64,000 bases of DNA. Origin: Karstenula rhodostoma CBS 690.94. Lineage: Eukaryota; Ascomycota; Dothideomycetes; Pleosporales; Didymosphaeriaceae. This document shows, piece by piece, positions 39,405 to 53,120 of the stretch (the first letter of the stretch is position 1; each line of letters opens with the position of its first letter). The notes below the pieces were generated by a model. That model was not told the origin of the DNA. It saw nothing but the letters and a program-made list of their open reading frames with translations, and did no database searches. The stretch spans positions 1,320,516 to 1,384,515 of the forward strand of contig MU001506.1 in assembly GCA_010093485.1 (NCBI GenBank), written 5' to 3'. A program made the position numbers and the translations under genes.

Positions 39405-39812
39405 AAATAGAGATTATAGAAGTAAAAAAAAAAGTAGTTATTTATAACTTATAATATTTATATATTTAGTATACTAAATTATATAAAAAAAAGAATTTAA
39501 AAAGTATATATACTAGTACTATTTTTATATTACTATTATATAGACTTTTAACTAACTTAGACTAATTATAGACTAATTATTTTATTATTAGTTTTTTTTT
39601 AATTTTTTTTCTAATTTTAAACTAATATCCCTATTAGCTAATTCTTTTAGAATTAAATTTTTACTATTAATTAATAAAAGTCCTTTAATAGTTTTTTATA
39701 GTTTATAAGGTTTTCTTTTAATTCTTAAATAATATATTATTCTAGTTATTTTTTCTACTTAACTAAGTATTTTTACTAATTTTTAATTATTTATAAATTC
39801 TTAATTATTTTA
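39405..39812 (-). mobile_element. Gypsy relic fragment (same family as 1-430)
   Basis: Colinear with the first ~430 bases of the window, same orientation, interrupted at its right end by a Retro-B insertion. Confidence 0.7.
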
Positions 39813-42405
39813 ACCTTTTTTTTTTTTTTTTTTTTATATAAAGCTACTATTATAACTATTTACTAATAAAGAAATATCTAGAAATACTATATAGATTTAT
39901 TAAAATACTTTAAAGAATAGTATTATTTATAATAAAGAAGAAGAATACCTATAATACTAGACTTAATTAAGTAAGTATTAACTAATATAATACTAGTAGA
40001 ATAGTATACTCCTTATTTACTAATACTTAATATATAATTATAGAGAAGTTATAAAATATAAAAAATATTATAATATATTAAAAATATTATAAAATATTAA
40101 AAATATTATAAAATATTAAAAATATTATATATTAATAATATTATAATTTAAAAAAGAATATAAAAAAAAGGTTACTTTCTAGTAATAAGTAACTTATTAT
40201 ACTATAGTAGGGTAATAGAAAGAAAAAGTATACTTTTTTTTATAGATTTTTAAACCTATATAACTCTACAAGTAAAAGGGCTATAATTATAAAAACTATA
40301 TAGTTTTAGTACAAAGAACCTCTTCTTTAATACTAGTATTTAAAAAACTATATTAGTAAGTAATATTAAAGTTTATCTAATAGGTAAAAACCTAATCTTT
40401 TTTTTTAAAAAAGTAAAGACCTATAACTTTTTAACTAGTATTAGAAAAAATCTTATTTTTTTACTAGCTTAAATAGGTTTAGTGTTAATTACGTAGGTAA
40501 TTCTTTAAGATAGGTTTCTTACCTAATTATTTTAATATTTAATTTTTAAAAATTTCTATACTAGTTAGGTAAGCCCTAATTATATAATATTTTTAGGGTA
40601 GGTTTAATATTAATAAAATCTTTTAGAAAAAAAATTCTTTATACCTATTTCTTTAAAATAGCTATAAAATAGCTCCTACTCTTTTTAAACTTAAAACTAA
40701 AGTTTCTCTTCTTTTAAAAATAAATATCTCTATAGAAATAATAGCTACTATACTAAAAATAAAATAAAGAAGTATAGAAAATACTATATAATATATTAGA
40801 AAGAAAGAAATAAATAATTATATCCTTAAAAGAGTTAGTTTAGGTAGAATTAGTAAGATCTCTAGTAGAGAAAAAAGAGTTATTAATAGAGACTTAACTA
40901 GAAGTTCTAAAAAGGAAAATAGAAGGCTATTATTAGAAAATAATATAGACCTTTTTACTAAGGGTTTATAAAGGCTATTAAAAAAGGAGGAATATAATAT
41001 AAATATAGCTAGTAAAAAGCCTATTCTAAATACTTTTAAAGCTAAAAATAAGCTTATTTATATTAAAGAAATCCCTAAAATAATTTAGGAAAAAAACCTT
41101 AATAAGGTTATATTTTCTAATAAAGCTGCTATCTAAAGAGGATATAAAAGTAGGAGGAAATACTATAAAAAAAGGGGAAATTCTAAAGTAGGGCCTTAAA
41201 TAGTTAATTCTAGTAATAGAAGTAAGTTTTTTAAACTCTTTATATTCTAGAATTATAGAGAAAACACTTCTCTATTTTTCTATAATTTTACTTTTTTAAT
41301 AACTATTAAACTAACTAAATTATAGGCTAGAATATAACTATCTAAGTTTAGGGATTAATTTAGATAGGAGGAAGATCTAAATTAGTTATCCTAAAGACTC
41401 TAGAAATTAAAACTAACTTTAAATATAAGGCCTATATTAGTAGGATTTTAAATACTATAGTTAAACACTATATTAAAGCTAGTAAGTTTAATAATTCTTT
41501 TTTACCCCCTTTTAATTAATTTTATTAATTATATATATATATAATTAAATATCTTTTTTAATATTCTTTATATATATACTAATTACTTTATAGGTTAGAA
41601 ATTTTAATAGGATAACTCTAAAATCTATAGGGCTAGGGTAGTAGAGAAATAGTTTAAGAGAAATAAAATTTCTCTTTATCTATACCCTCCCTATAGTCTA
41701 GATTTAAATCCTATTAAAAATATTTATACTATTCTTAAAGATAGACTAAATAAATAACTTAGAGGTTCTTTAGATTATAAAACCTTTAGTAAAAGTATAG
41801 CCCTATATATTAGGGCTATTAAAAAAGAATAGGATTTAATTCCCTAGAAAATAATAGATAATTATTTTTATCTATATCTAGGTATTAGGAGGTAGTAAAA
41901 GAGGCTAAAGAATATTATACTAAGTATTAAATAATTACTTAATATTATTCTTTTACTAAAATACTAGAAATATTCTTTTTTTAATTAATTATTTTAATTT
42001 ATTATTAAACTAATCTATATATTTAGTAGAAAATAGAACTATTATATAGGTTTTATATATAATAAAATTAAACCTTTTTATATACTAGTTAAAAAGTTAT
42101 AGGGGTAGAAACCTAGGTAAAGAATAATTCCTTAAATTAGTAACTTATAATTTTTTATCCTTACTAACTAAGCTAGATCTAAATAAAGCACGCTAATCTC
42201 CTAAACTTTCTCTCTAAAATAGTATATTTAGCTTAACTCTAGAAGCTATATTAGCTAATTTATAAAGCTTTAAAAAGTATTAAAAAAAGTATACTTTTTC
42301 TTTCTATTACCCTATTATATATATAAAGGCTAGCTTTTATAAAAAAAAAATCTATACTATATTCTATTTTATTAAAAAATAATAACTTTTTAGTAATCTA
42401 TTTTT
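39813..42405 (-). repeat. Retro-B copy, 5'-truncated, interrupted by a Tc1/mariner element
   Basis: A poly-T run at ~39813-39835 is followed by sequence colinear with 1250-1640. After the Tc1/mariner element (40207-42315) the match resumes (aaggctagcttttat) to about 42405. The right-hand TSD is not clear. Confidence 0.65.
40207..42315 (+). mobile_element. Tc1/mariner-type DNA transposon relic (2109 bp)
   Basis: Terminal inverted repeats of more than 30 bp start gtagggtaatagaaag at the left and end in its complement at the right. A TA duplication lies outside (40205-40206 and 42316-42317). At about 41590-41760 the plus strand reads a DDE-transposase C-terminal block: a DN..IHRA-like stretch, then PPYSPDLNPI and a following LK helix. 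Frames upstream carry stops, so the element is dead. Less depleted in CpA than its surroundings (for example ctctacaag near 40265). Confidence 0.85.
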
Positions 42406-42631
42406 AATACTTAGTAACCTATTTAGATATTTAGTAACCTATTATTAAAAAAAAAAAAAGTTAAAAAATACTATAATTAGATAATAGATATATATAAATA
42501 GCTAAAAATAAATAGTAATTATAATTAAAAGGTACCTAATAGATAGCCTATAGGTTAATTACTACTATCTATATAATAGATAGGAAAAGAAAAGTAAATA
42601 AAAGCTTCTAACTCTATATATATAAAGGGCT

Positions 42632-42792
42632 CTATATCCTTTTTAGTTAGCCTATATATAGACGCTAGGTATATCTTAGCTACTTTTTTAGTCCCCCTTT
42701 ATTTATATATTAGTAAAGTATAACGTGCCTTTTTATTCCCCCTACTTTATTAAGTTACTCTACCTTATAGTAAATCTCTATAATATATATAA
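42632..42792 (+). repeat. Retro-A copy, 5'-truncated (161 bp)
   Basis: TSD tataaagggct at 42621-42631 and 42793-42803. Confidence 0.8.
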
Positions 42793-42819
42793 TATAAAGG
42801 GCTTAATAAAATATTCCTT

Positions 42820-42990
42820 TAAGTTAACTAATTATTTCTCTAAGTTAGCTAGTTATTTTTCTAAGTTAGCTAGTTATTTTTTTAAGTTAGCTAGTTATCT
42901 TCCTAAGTTAGCTAATTATTCTACTAAATTAGTTAGTTATTTCCTTAAGTTAGTAGTTTATTCCCCTAAGTTAGTAGATAATCTAGTTAA
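42820..42990. repeat. 24-bp tandem repeat, about seven units
   Basis: Units like aagttagctagttatttttct repeat with a 24-bp period and scattered changes. Because 24 is a multiple of three, the frame 42725-43006 stays open and reads an eight-residue repeat. That frame lacks an ATG start and is probably not a gene. Confidence 0.85.
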
Positions 42991-43281
42991 ACTAGGGTAT
43001 AAATAGCTATACTTAGAAATAGGTTACTATAGTATATTTAATTACTATAGTATTTTCTCTAAATACTTTATTTATTTTACTTAAAAAAGTCTAAAATTAA
43101 AATTCTTTACTTTTTTTATAGCCTACTTTACTATTAAGTCTATTTTATTAGTAAATCTAAAAGTCTATTTATATTTTTCTAGTTTTATTATTTTTTTCTA
43201 TTATAATATTCTCTAGTTTCTCTTTACCCTTATTAGTAGTCTATTTAATTATTTTACCTAAAAACTTTAGTTTTTAGGCGT

Positions 43282-43400
43282 CTAGCCTATAGGCTACTAA
43301 ATTATATAGACTATCTAGCCTATAGACTACTAAATTATATAGGCTATCTAGTCTATAGACTACTAAATTATATAGGCTACTAAATTATCTATACTAATCT
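43282..43400. repeat. 33-bp tandem repeat, three to four units
   Basis: The ctagYctataggcta start falls at 43282, 43315 and 43348, followed by a partial unit. Confidence 0.85.
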
Positions 43401-44013
43401 AAGTACTAATAGAGTAGAATTTAAACTATAAAGATTATTATTTCTAGTCTATACTATTAGTACTAATATTTAAATCTATTATTATAAATACCTATTATAA
43501 AACTATATAATAGTTATTTATAGTCTATTAACTAAATAGATATACCTTTTTAATTTAGAATATAAAAAAGGTAAAAGGTATACTAATTTATATATATTTA
43601 TACTATATAAAAGGGCGCCCCTATAATAAGAATATTAAAACTTAATAAATAAAAATAACTAATTACTTTATAAAATTTTTTTTTTACTAAATCTATAATA
43701 AATCTATAGGGGATACTTAGTAGATTAACTATAAGATTTAGCTCTATAATTACTTACTAGAGACTAATTTTATAATATTATTTTACTAGAGAGGCTTTAC
43801 TAAGTAGGTACTAGTATAGGTAGAGACCTTAGTTACTGTAAAATACTATTTTAGAGAGATTTTTAAAGAGGTTCTTACCCTATAGATACTAGTAATATCT
43901 ACTAATATTAAAAACCTTATTACTAAAGTTTAAATATAGGTATTTAATAGTATAACTAGAATTATAATACTACTTTACTACTTCTATTTATATAAAATAC
44001 TAGAAGGTAATAA
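43401..44013. other. Unresolved RIP-mutated DNA
   Basis: Between the 33-bp array and the copia element. No motif recognised. Confidence 0.5.
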
Positions 44014-44018
44014 ATAAT

Positions 44019-44224
44019 TATTAAGAATATAAATAATACTTAGTAATATCGGGATTTATAAAGCTCCAATTAGCCGCGATAAGGGGTACCTTAACCCGAG
44101 TACTAAACTAATTTAGAATAAGTATAATATATAACTAGCCTTTCTAGTAATCTTTTCTTATATAGTAATCTAATTAATTTACTCCCTAAATAAAGGGATA
44201 TTTAAGCTACTTTTCTCTACTATA
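44019..44224 (+). repeat. 5' LTR of copia element (206 bp)
   Basis: Matches 51038-51243 and 57660-57865. Begins TA..., consistent with a TG end after RIP. Confidence 0.87.
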
Positions 44225-47200
44225 ATTATAAGCCTAATACTTAGAATATAGAATAATTCTCCCTATATACTTTACTACTTAAATATACCCTCTTAGGTTC
44301 TCCTATTATACTAAAAGCCTTCTTTATTTAATAAAGCTATAAGTAATTTAACTATTCTAGTTACTTAGACTTAGCTTATTAATTAAACGAGCTAGCTTTA
44401 TTAGTTTATAAGCTTATATTTCTAAGTAAACTCTAAAGGTATTTAGTCTAAAATTAATTTAGATAGTCTAATAGTCCCCTTAATTAAGGATAATTACCCT
44501 ATTTAACTAGTTATTCTAGAGGAACTATACTAACTAGTTACTTTAAATAACCTTAAAAATTATAAGTAGGAGCTTAAATTATATAAAAAGGATAAAAAAA
44601 GCTATATTTTAAGAATTATAAAATATTATACTATAGTCTCTAACTAGTAGATATACTATTCTAAGCTATAAAATCTCTAGAACTAGATTTATACTACTAT
44701 CTCCTAAGATCTCCTTACTCTAATAATAATTAATATAGTTAAAGATAATAAATTTACCTTATAATATCTACTTTATATACTAAAGAATAATCTAGTACCT
44801 ACTAAAGAAGTAACTAAGAATTTTATTTAAGTATAGTATTATACTTATCTTAATAAAGTAAAGAGTAGATAGTAGAACCTAGAGATCTAGTTTAAAAAAT
44901 AGTAGCTCCTCTACTATAAAATAATTATATACTTAGTTAAAGAAACTAAAGGAGTACTTATAACCTATAATTTCCTTAAAGCTTTAGGCGAAAAGATTGC
45001 CCCTAAGTAGTCCTACTTAATTAAGTAATAAATCCTACTTAATAAGATACTTAAAAGGCCTATAATAATACTTTCTAAAATTAGAAAGGTATTTTTAGTA
45101 CTAATCTAGGAATAATTACTCTACTCTAATTATAAAAGAACTAGTATCTATATAATATTTAGTAGTTAGACTACTAAGCCTAATAGGGAATTATCTAATA
45201 ATATATAAAATAATAATTATTTTAACTACCCCTATAAGAATATCTAATATAAATAGTAACTAATTAAATATTAATACTTATAGATAGCTATTACTAGTAC
45301 TTTAATTAATAGATTCTAAGTATTTAACCTTTCTAATAAAGAGTAAAATAAGATTTTAAGTTATTTAAAGTTCTTATAATAGTTAAAGTTATAGACTAAG
45401 ATTAATAGTACTAATTAGAAAATAAGTAATAAGAAGTAACTTATAATTAACTATTTTAGTAGTGTCGTAGTAACTCTTATTAATCTAATTAACCTTCTAA
45501 GTAAAGTCTCTAAGAATAGAATCTATAATATAATATAGAATCCTTATCTATTTTCTAAGAGTATAATTCTAGATAGTATAGTTACTATTTATTTTATTAA
45601 TAATTAGAACCTTTTAATTACTAGTTCTTTTAAGAAAGCGACTATAGAAGACTAAGTTAAAGTAGAAACTTAAGCTCTACCTATCTTAGAAATAGGAAAT
45701 TACCTAATTAAGAATATTCTTTATAGTAAGAATAGAAAATAATTAGAGAATCTACTACTTAAAGATATAAAGGTAGTTAAGAACTTTTATATAAATATTA
45801 TTTTAGAAGCTTAACTTAAAAAAGTTAGTATTTAGTATTTTAGCTTAGATAATACCCTAAAGATTAGAATAATTAAATAAAGTATTATAATAGTAGACCT
45901 ATAGTATAAATATAACTTTATTTTCTTTAAATATAAGCCTATATACTCTTATCCTACTATTATAAATATAATTTAATTATTTAGGCTATTAAGAGAGAAT
46001 ATCTCCCGCTTAGATAGTAAAGAACTATAGTATAAGTAATTAGAATACCTTAGGAAAAAGGCTTTATAAGCTCTAGTTTCTAGCGTATATAGTATATTAA
46101 TTAAAGAAATATAATAATAAGAATATAAGTATTATATAGTTATATATATAAGTAAAGTAATCTTATAATAACTATATAAGTATTTACTATATTTATTTTA
46201 CTATATTATATAGGACTTATTTAATATAGAGTAAGGGCGAATACTTAAATTCTAGATTCTTATAATAAAGGAAGAATTTAGTAGGAAGTTCTATAATTTT
46301 AATCTATAAGGGAAGATACTTTTAAAGATTCTATAATTAATAAAATACCTATTAACCTTTATAAAGAATAAGTACTAGCTCTAAATTATATAAATCTAGT
46401 AGGATAATAATATAGTAATACTCCTATAGCGAGGGATATTACGATATAAGGAATAAATAATTAAAAAAGAAATTATAATTAACCCTTTACTACCTTATAT
46501 ATATAAAACTAATAGTTTAGTAGAGTAAGCTAGAAAAGAGTTAATTAAATAAATAGTAAAAATAAGGTCTAGTATAAATCTACTAATAAAGCTATAGCTA
46601 GAGATTATAGATATAATAGTCTAGCTATATAATATAAGTCTAAGTATAGTATATAGCTTCTAATTACTAAATAAAGTATTAGATAGCTAGTTCTAATAGT
46701 ACTTTTAGTACTATAAGCTAGTAATTATATAATATATAATAGTAGATCTCTACCTAAACTAGAGTAGGATTTATACCTATAGATACTAAGTATATCCTCT
46801 AATAAAAGATCGCAAAACTAGGTATAATAAAAGGGGATTTAAAATAAATCTAAAAGCTTATATTAGGTATTTAGTAGACTATTAAGCTTTTAATATTTAT
46901 AGGATATAGGTTCCTATACTTAATTAAGTAATTATAACTAAAAATATTATATTTAATAAGATAATCTTCTACTAGGGAGTATATAAAATTAAGCTCCTAA
47001 AAATAAAAACTTTAAGAATTATAGAAAGTATTTATAAGGATAAGATTAATAATTTAGAAAATATATTTAATATAATTAATCTTACTTCTAGTTTAAATAA
47101 GCACGCGAGTACTATAAGAATTAAGAATACTAAGTAACTACTTAGGAGTAAAGAATTAGAGTAGATAGATTCTAAGGATAGCTAGTTAAGGAATTAGAAA

Positions 47201-50200
47201 ATAATAATACTAACTACTATATAAGCTATAGGTATAGCTAGCTAGTAGCTAAGAATTTATATAGGCTAAAATTTAAGTATAGGACTTATAACTCTAGATA
47301 TAATACTATAGCTAGATATTATAGAAACTAATTAATATAATTATAAGGATACTAGAAACTATTAGAATTAGAATTTAATTAGAAGAGCTAGTAAACTAGA
47401 GCCTTAGGATAATACTTCCCTAGAGTAGGAGCTTTAAAACCCTATTACTACCTCTTAATTTAGTATAACTAACTCTATACTACTAGATAAAGTAGGAAAT
47501 CTACTAGTAAGTTAAAAGTAATAGTATATCTTCCCTATAGTAAGTAGGGTAAATAGATAACTTTAAGAAGAGATACCTAAGATTAATTAACTAATAAATA
47601 AGTATTTACTAGTTTAAAAGTTAAGATAATAAGATATAGATTATAATAATTAGCTAGAAGGTAGATTAAATTTTAGTATATATATATTAATAGTAGATCT
47701 ATCTTTAAAAGATAGTTTCTAAATTAACTTTATATATATATTTATACTAGGAGTAAATAAAATCTAAAATAAGTATAAAGGCTATAAAATACTAAATATA
47801 GTAGTTATAGTAGCTATACTTAAAAAATTAAAACTAGTAATATTACTAGCTTATCTATATAAAGATAAGCTACTACTAGAACTAATACTCTAGAAATATC
47901 TACTTTCCTATCCTCTAGAAAAGCTATTTAAGTAAGCTATAATTAAAGAAATTACTACCCTATAGTAAAAAGGAACTTAGATAAAGCTACCCTAATTATA
48001 AGTAATAAAATACCTACTTTTATTAAAATAGATATTTATATATAAGCTTAATTAGAATAGTTAGTTTAAAAACTATAAAGCTTATATTATAGTTAGAGGG
48101 AACCTTTAACTAAAAAATACCCTATACTTAACTTATACTACTATACTTATAGTAAGGTTATTCTAAGTAGTAATAGTAATTACTATAGAGTTTAACCTTA
48201 AGATTAAATAATATAATATTATAGAAGTATTCCTAAATACTATAATTATAGTAGATAATTTTATAACCTATAAACTTTTAGATAGGTTTAAGATACTAGG
48301 AATATATATAAAATTAAATTAAGCTCTCTATAGTTTAAGAGACTTACTACTTCTCTAGTATAAAGAGTTTTTCTACTTACTTAGAGCTAAAGGGCTTAAA
48401 GCTTTAAAGAAAGAGTCTTATTTATTTCTTTTTAGAAATTAGAAAATCCTAGTACTATTCTATATAGATAATATACTACTTTTATATTATAATAACTATA
48501 GAGAGTAAGTTTAAATACTATAGAATAAGGTTATAAATAAATATAAGATTAAAGATAAGGGACTAGTTAAGTAGTTTCTTAGAGTATAAGTAATTAGAGA
48601 CTAAGATAATTAGATAATTATACTTATATATAATATATATATTAATAAGATTATAAAAAGATTTAAACTTTATAAAGCTAATAGCTTCCCGCCTACTCCT
48701 CTCTTAATTAATAAGCTTAAAAAGAGTAAAGGCGAAGTATTACTATAGTAGATTAAGAGTTATTAAGAAAAGGTTAGATTAGTATTATATATAGTAATTA
48801 TATTATAACTAGATATTATATTTATTATATTAAAGCTATCTTTCTTCCTTACTAACCTAAATATAAAGTATAAAGTAGTAGTTAATTAAATAATTTTATA
48901 CCTCTATAAGATATACTAGAAAGTAATTTAGTTTAGTAGATATAATAGTTTAGACCTACTTATTTATAAAGATATATCTTTTATAAATAATCTACTAATA
49001 AGATAATTATCCTATAAGTATATTACTCTACTATTTAGTAGCGCTATTCTATAAAAGGTAGCTTACTAAAGTATAATTATAATTTTAACTATAAAAGTAG
49101 AGCTTCTTACTCTAGAGTATATTAATAAAGAAGTAATAGTTTTAAAGTACTTCTTTACTAAACTTATATTAGACTTAGGATCGCTCTAGTAAATTTACTA
49201 TAATAACTAGTAGATAATTAGACTAGTAATTAGAAAAAATAAAAGGATTACTATATACCTTTACTATATTAATATCTAGAATATATAACTATAATAAGAG
49301 TATATAAAGGGATTATTTAAGGTTTTATATCTTAAAATAAGTAAAATACTTATAGATAGTTTAATAAAAGTATTATTAAAGTAGTAGTTTACTAGATTTA
49401 TATAGCTACTTAACTTTTAAGATATAAGTTTTATAATTATAGATATAGAAGAAGTAAAATAAATAGAGATTTATTAGATTTAATTATAAAAAGTACTTTT
49501 TAACTAGAGAATAAAAGAAAAATAAAGGAAAAATAAAAAAAATCTATCCTACTTAAATATATTAAATATTTAATTAAAGAGCTTATAAAGCTAAGTATAC
49601 TACTATACTTTTAATATATTAGAGTACTTAGTATATCTATATTTAAAACTATCCTAACTATAAATAGGAGATTCCTTAGTTTTAAAAAATCTACTATAAC
49701 TATATAGATACTCTTTAGGATAATTAAAGTTAGGCTACTATTAATCTATACTATAATAACTAATACTTAGACCTACCTTATAGAGTTACTATAAAGTATA
49801 ATACTTATAAGGAGTAGGTATACTATACTTAGAAGTATATATAGCCTTCTATAAGCCTACCTTCTAGCTATTTATAAGGTAGACCTACTAGAAGATAGGT
49901 AGAGTAGAGATAGAAATAGTAAAAATAGAGATAAAAGTAAAAGAAATAGAGATAGGAGTAGAAATAAGAGTAGATAGAGATAGAATAAAAGTAGATAGAG
50001 TAGGGATAAGAGTAGAGAAAGTAGGAAAAAAGCTAAGTATTAAATAAAAGTTCTATAAAGGTATAAAAAGGGTCTTTTAATCCTTATCTTAATCTTTTAG
50101 TATAGCTTAAATATACTACTATAAATAATTAACCTTGTAAGCCTATATATAGTTAGTAAAAATCTAAGTAATAAAAAAGATAAGGAAAGCTTATACTAGA

Positions 50201-51037
50201 GTTTAAATTATTATAGAATAGGATAAAATATATTATATATATAGCTAGAAATAGTAGACTATAATAATTAGTAAAACTTAACTAGATAAGTAGAGAATTT
50301 AGCTTATATTAATTTATATAAGTATATATAATAATAAAAGTAATATCTAGTCTACTAGTTTATAATATTATAGTAGAGGCTATCTAACCTACTATTTAAG
50401 GTATTTATTAAGTAGCTAAGGTAACTTATAGGCTAAATAGCCCTAATATACTTTTTTTCTATAGCTAGGGGAGTATATAATACTATTAGAGGAGCTTAGC
50501 TAAGAGTATAGAAAGTAAACTAAATAGAAAAGTAACTATAATAAATTATTTAAGAAATTATAGTAAATCTTTTAGTAATAGCTACTTATTTAGTTTTAAG
50601 TTTCTCTTTTTATTTATATACTTTAGTAGTATAAGCTTTAGCAGTGTTATTAGCTATCTAAAAAGTATAAGTAGAGTATTAAAAAATAAAAGGTAAGAAT
50701 ATACTATAAGATAGAATAATAAGGATAAAGAAGAGAAATTTAAAAGGTATAAAAAATATTTTCTTATTCTACCTACCTCTACTAGTTTAAGCTATATAAT
50801 AATTACTTACCTTATTTACTATTACTTACTATATCTAGTTATAAGTCTACTACTATTTATAAATACTATATTAAGCGCTAGAAGACTCTTACTCTAGCTA
50901 ATTAGTATTATAATACTAATAATAGTATAATATAAGTAGGAAATTACAGTCTAAGCTATATATTTCTAAGGGAAGCTAATCTAAATAATTAAATTCTACT
51001 AGTAGATAAATAATAAGTACTATTTACCTAAGGGGTA

Positions 51038-51243
51038 TATTAAGAATATAAATAATACTTAGTAATATTAGGGTTTATAGAGCTCTAATTAGCCACGATA
51101 AGGGGTACCTTAACCTAAGTACTAAACTAATTTAGGATAAATATAGTATATAACTAGCCTTTTTAGTAATCTTTTCTTATATAGTAATCTAATTAATTCG
51201 CTCTCTAAATAAAGGGATATTTAAGCTTCTTTTCTCCACTATA
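51038..51243 (+). repeat. 3' LTR of copia element (206 bp)
   Basis: Same length as the 5' LTR; most differences are C/T or G/A. The TSD copy ataat follows. Confidence 0.87.
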
Positions 51244-51248
51244 ATAAT

Positions 51249-51555
51249 AGAAAAAATAGAACTTTAATAATAAAAATTAGTTTAATATTTTTTTCTTTAC
51301 CTATCTAATTTTAGTAGAGTTAACTAAATAATATTTCTAGATACTATTTTTAGATTATATATATAAAATTAACTAGTTTAATATACTACTTCTCTATATT
51401 ACTAGGGTAATTACTAGGGATTAAATACTTACTATTACCTACTATTTTCTAGCTAGAGAGATAGAGAAAACCTATTTATAGACTATTAAAATATTTTCTT
51501 ATTACCTAGAGGAGATTAAGTATAGCCTACTAAGGACTATCCTTATAAACTAGGA
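51249..51555. other. Unresolved RIP-mutated DNA
   Basis: Short stretch between the copia 3' LTR and a Retro-B fragment. Nothing recognised. Confidence 0.45.
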
Positions 51556-51565
51556 GGGGGTACTT

Positions 51566-51851
51566 TTTTTTTTTTTTTTTTAATATAAAGTTACTATTAT
51601 AACTACCTAGTAATAAGGAAATATCTAGAGGTACTATATAGTTCTATTAAATAGCTCTAAAGGATAGTACTATTTATAATAAAAGAGAAAAAAGGGTACC
51701 TATAGTACTAGACTTAATTAACTAAATATTAACCTACCTATATATATTATATAATATAGTAATATTATAATACTATAATATTATATAATATTAGTAGAGT
51801 AGTATACTCCTTATTTATTAATACCTAACACGTAATTATAGAGAAGTTATA
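51566..51851 (-). repeat. Retro-B copy, strongly 5'-truncated (286 bp)
   Basis: Poly-T at the left, then sequence colinear with the 3' end of Retro-B. TSD gggggtactt at 51556-51565 and 51852-51861. Confidence 0.78.
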
Positions 51852-51861
51852 GGGGGTACTT

Positions 51862-52963
51862 AAAAATACTATTATTTATATTTAGCCCTAGATCTAATAG
51901 TATTTTTATATTTAGTATATTAACTAATAAGTATAGAAATATACTATTATAAAGGTATAGAATATTTACTATAAAACTATTAATAAAGATAAGAAGTAGA
52001 TTAATAAGAATTAATTAATATTTCTAGATATCTAAAATACCTTAGTTAATTACTAAACTAAATAGGACTTTAATTAATAATAGGCTACTATATAGGTAGA
52101 TTATACTAATTATCTATTATTATTAGAATATCTATATAATAAACTATTTCTATATTAAAATAAGTAGATAGAATATATCTATTACTATATATATATCTTT
52201 AGTTAGAGGGTAATCTTTTAACTAGAAATCTATTATAGGGAGCTAAAGTACTACCTTAGCCTATAAAGAAACTATATCTTAAATATTATAAATAATATTA
52301 ATCTAATACTTTACTCTTAAATAGTTAGATATAAGATAGAGTTTACCTTTAATAAGGGAACTCTAAAATAGGAGTACTATATCTACTAACTTTAGAAACT
52401 CTATTATATTTATATAATTTCTATACTAGAATTAGTAAAATAATAACTTCTCCTAGCTATAAAGGCCTATAAAAAGTATAATAAAAGTAATTACTTAGGT
52501 ATTTTTATAGTTAAGTATAGTATATCTTATTACTACTAATTTTATAACTTAGCTAAATAGGCTATCTAGCTAGATTATTAGATAATTAAGCTAGAGTTAA
52601 TTAGGAAGTAGTAGTAGTTTAACCCTAAATAAGTACTAAAAGAGCTAGAAATTTAATACTTAATTAGGGACTCTATCTTTATATAGGGTAAAAGGTATTC
52701 TTAGAATATTACTACTAAAACTTTAGTAGATATACTACTAGTATACTATTATACTAATCTAAGAACTAAAAAGAATTATTAAAACCTATTTACCTATAAA
52801 TATATCCTTACTATATAGGTAAATAAAGGGAATAGTAGGCCTACTATTTAATAAATAAGGTAGACTATAATAGGCTATAATTACCTTTTAGATATAGTAG
52901 TACTACTACCTATATTAAGATAGTAGTAAAGACTACTAAGAATAAGTAATAGGCTATAGTATA
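51862..52963. other. Unresolved RIP-mutated DNA, protein-like composition on plus strand
   Basis: One plus-strand frame, read past TAA/TAG codons, has long stretches of protein-like composition (about 51880-52950). This may be a dead transposon or gene, but I recognise no family. Confidence 0.4.
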
Positions 52964-52973
52964 AACTAGAAGT

Positions 52974-53111
52974 TATATATAAACGCTAAATAAGTCTTAG
53001 TTACTTTTTTAGTCCCCCTTTATTTATATATTAGTAAAGTATAACGTGCCTTTTTATCCCCCTTATTTTATTAATTTACCTACCCTTATAGTAATCGTAT
53101 ATAATATATAG
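52974..53111 (+). repeat. Retro-A copy, 5'-truncated (~138 bp)
   Basis: TSD aactagaagt at 52964-52973 and gactagaagt at 53111-53120 (nine of ten identical). Confidence 0.75.
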
Positions 53112-53120
53112 ACTAGAAGT

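Larger units (their letters stand above)
44019..51243 (+). mobile_element. Ty1/copia LTR retrotransposon, complete but RIP-inactivated (7225 bp)
   Basis: Two 206-bp LTRs are flanked by the 5-bp duplication ataat (44014-44018 and 51244-51248). A short purine run (aaggggta) lies just before the 3' LTR. Plus-strand readings past RIP stops give copia domains in the expected order: integrase core at ~46430-46700 (PYT...SVVERA.KE-like), RT at ~47650-48650 (a KQ.DVV.AFLN-like block at ~48190-48240, LWYKE.S at ~48355, an altered YVDDI box at ~48455-48470) and RNase H at ~48880-49160. No frame is intact. Confidence 0.87.

Noticed and set aside
42725..43006. 93-codon plus-strand frame with eight-residue repeats
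   Set aside because: It lacks an ATG start and spans the end of a Retro-A copy and a 24-bp minisatellite. It is open only because the repeat length is a multiple of three.
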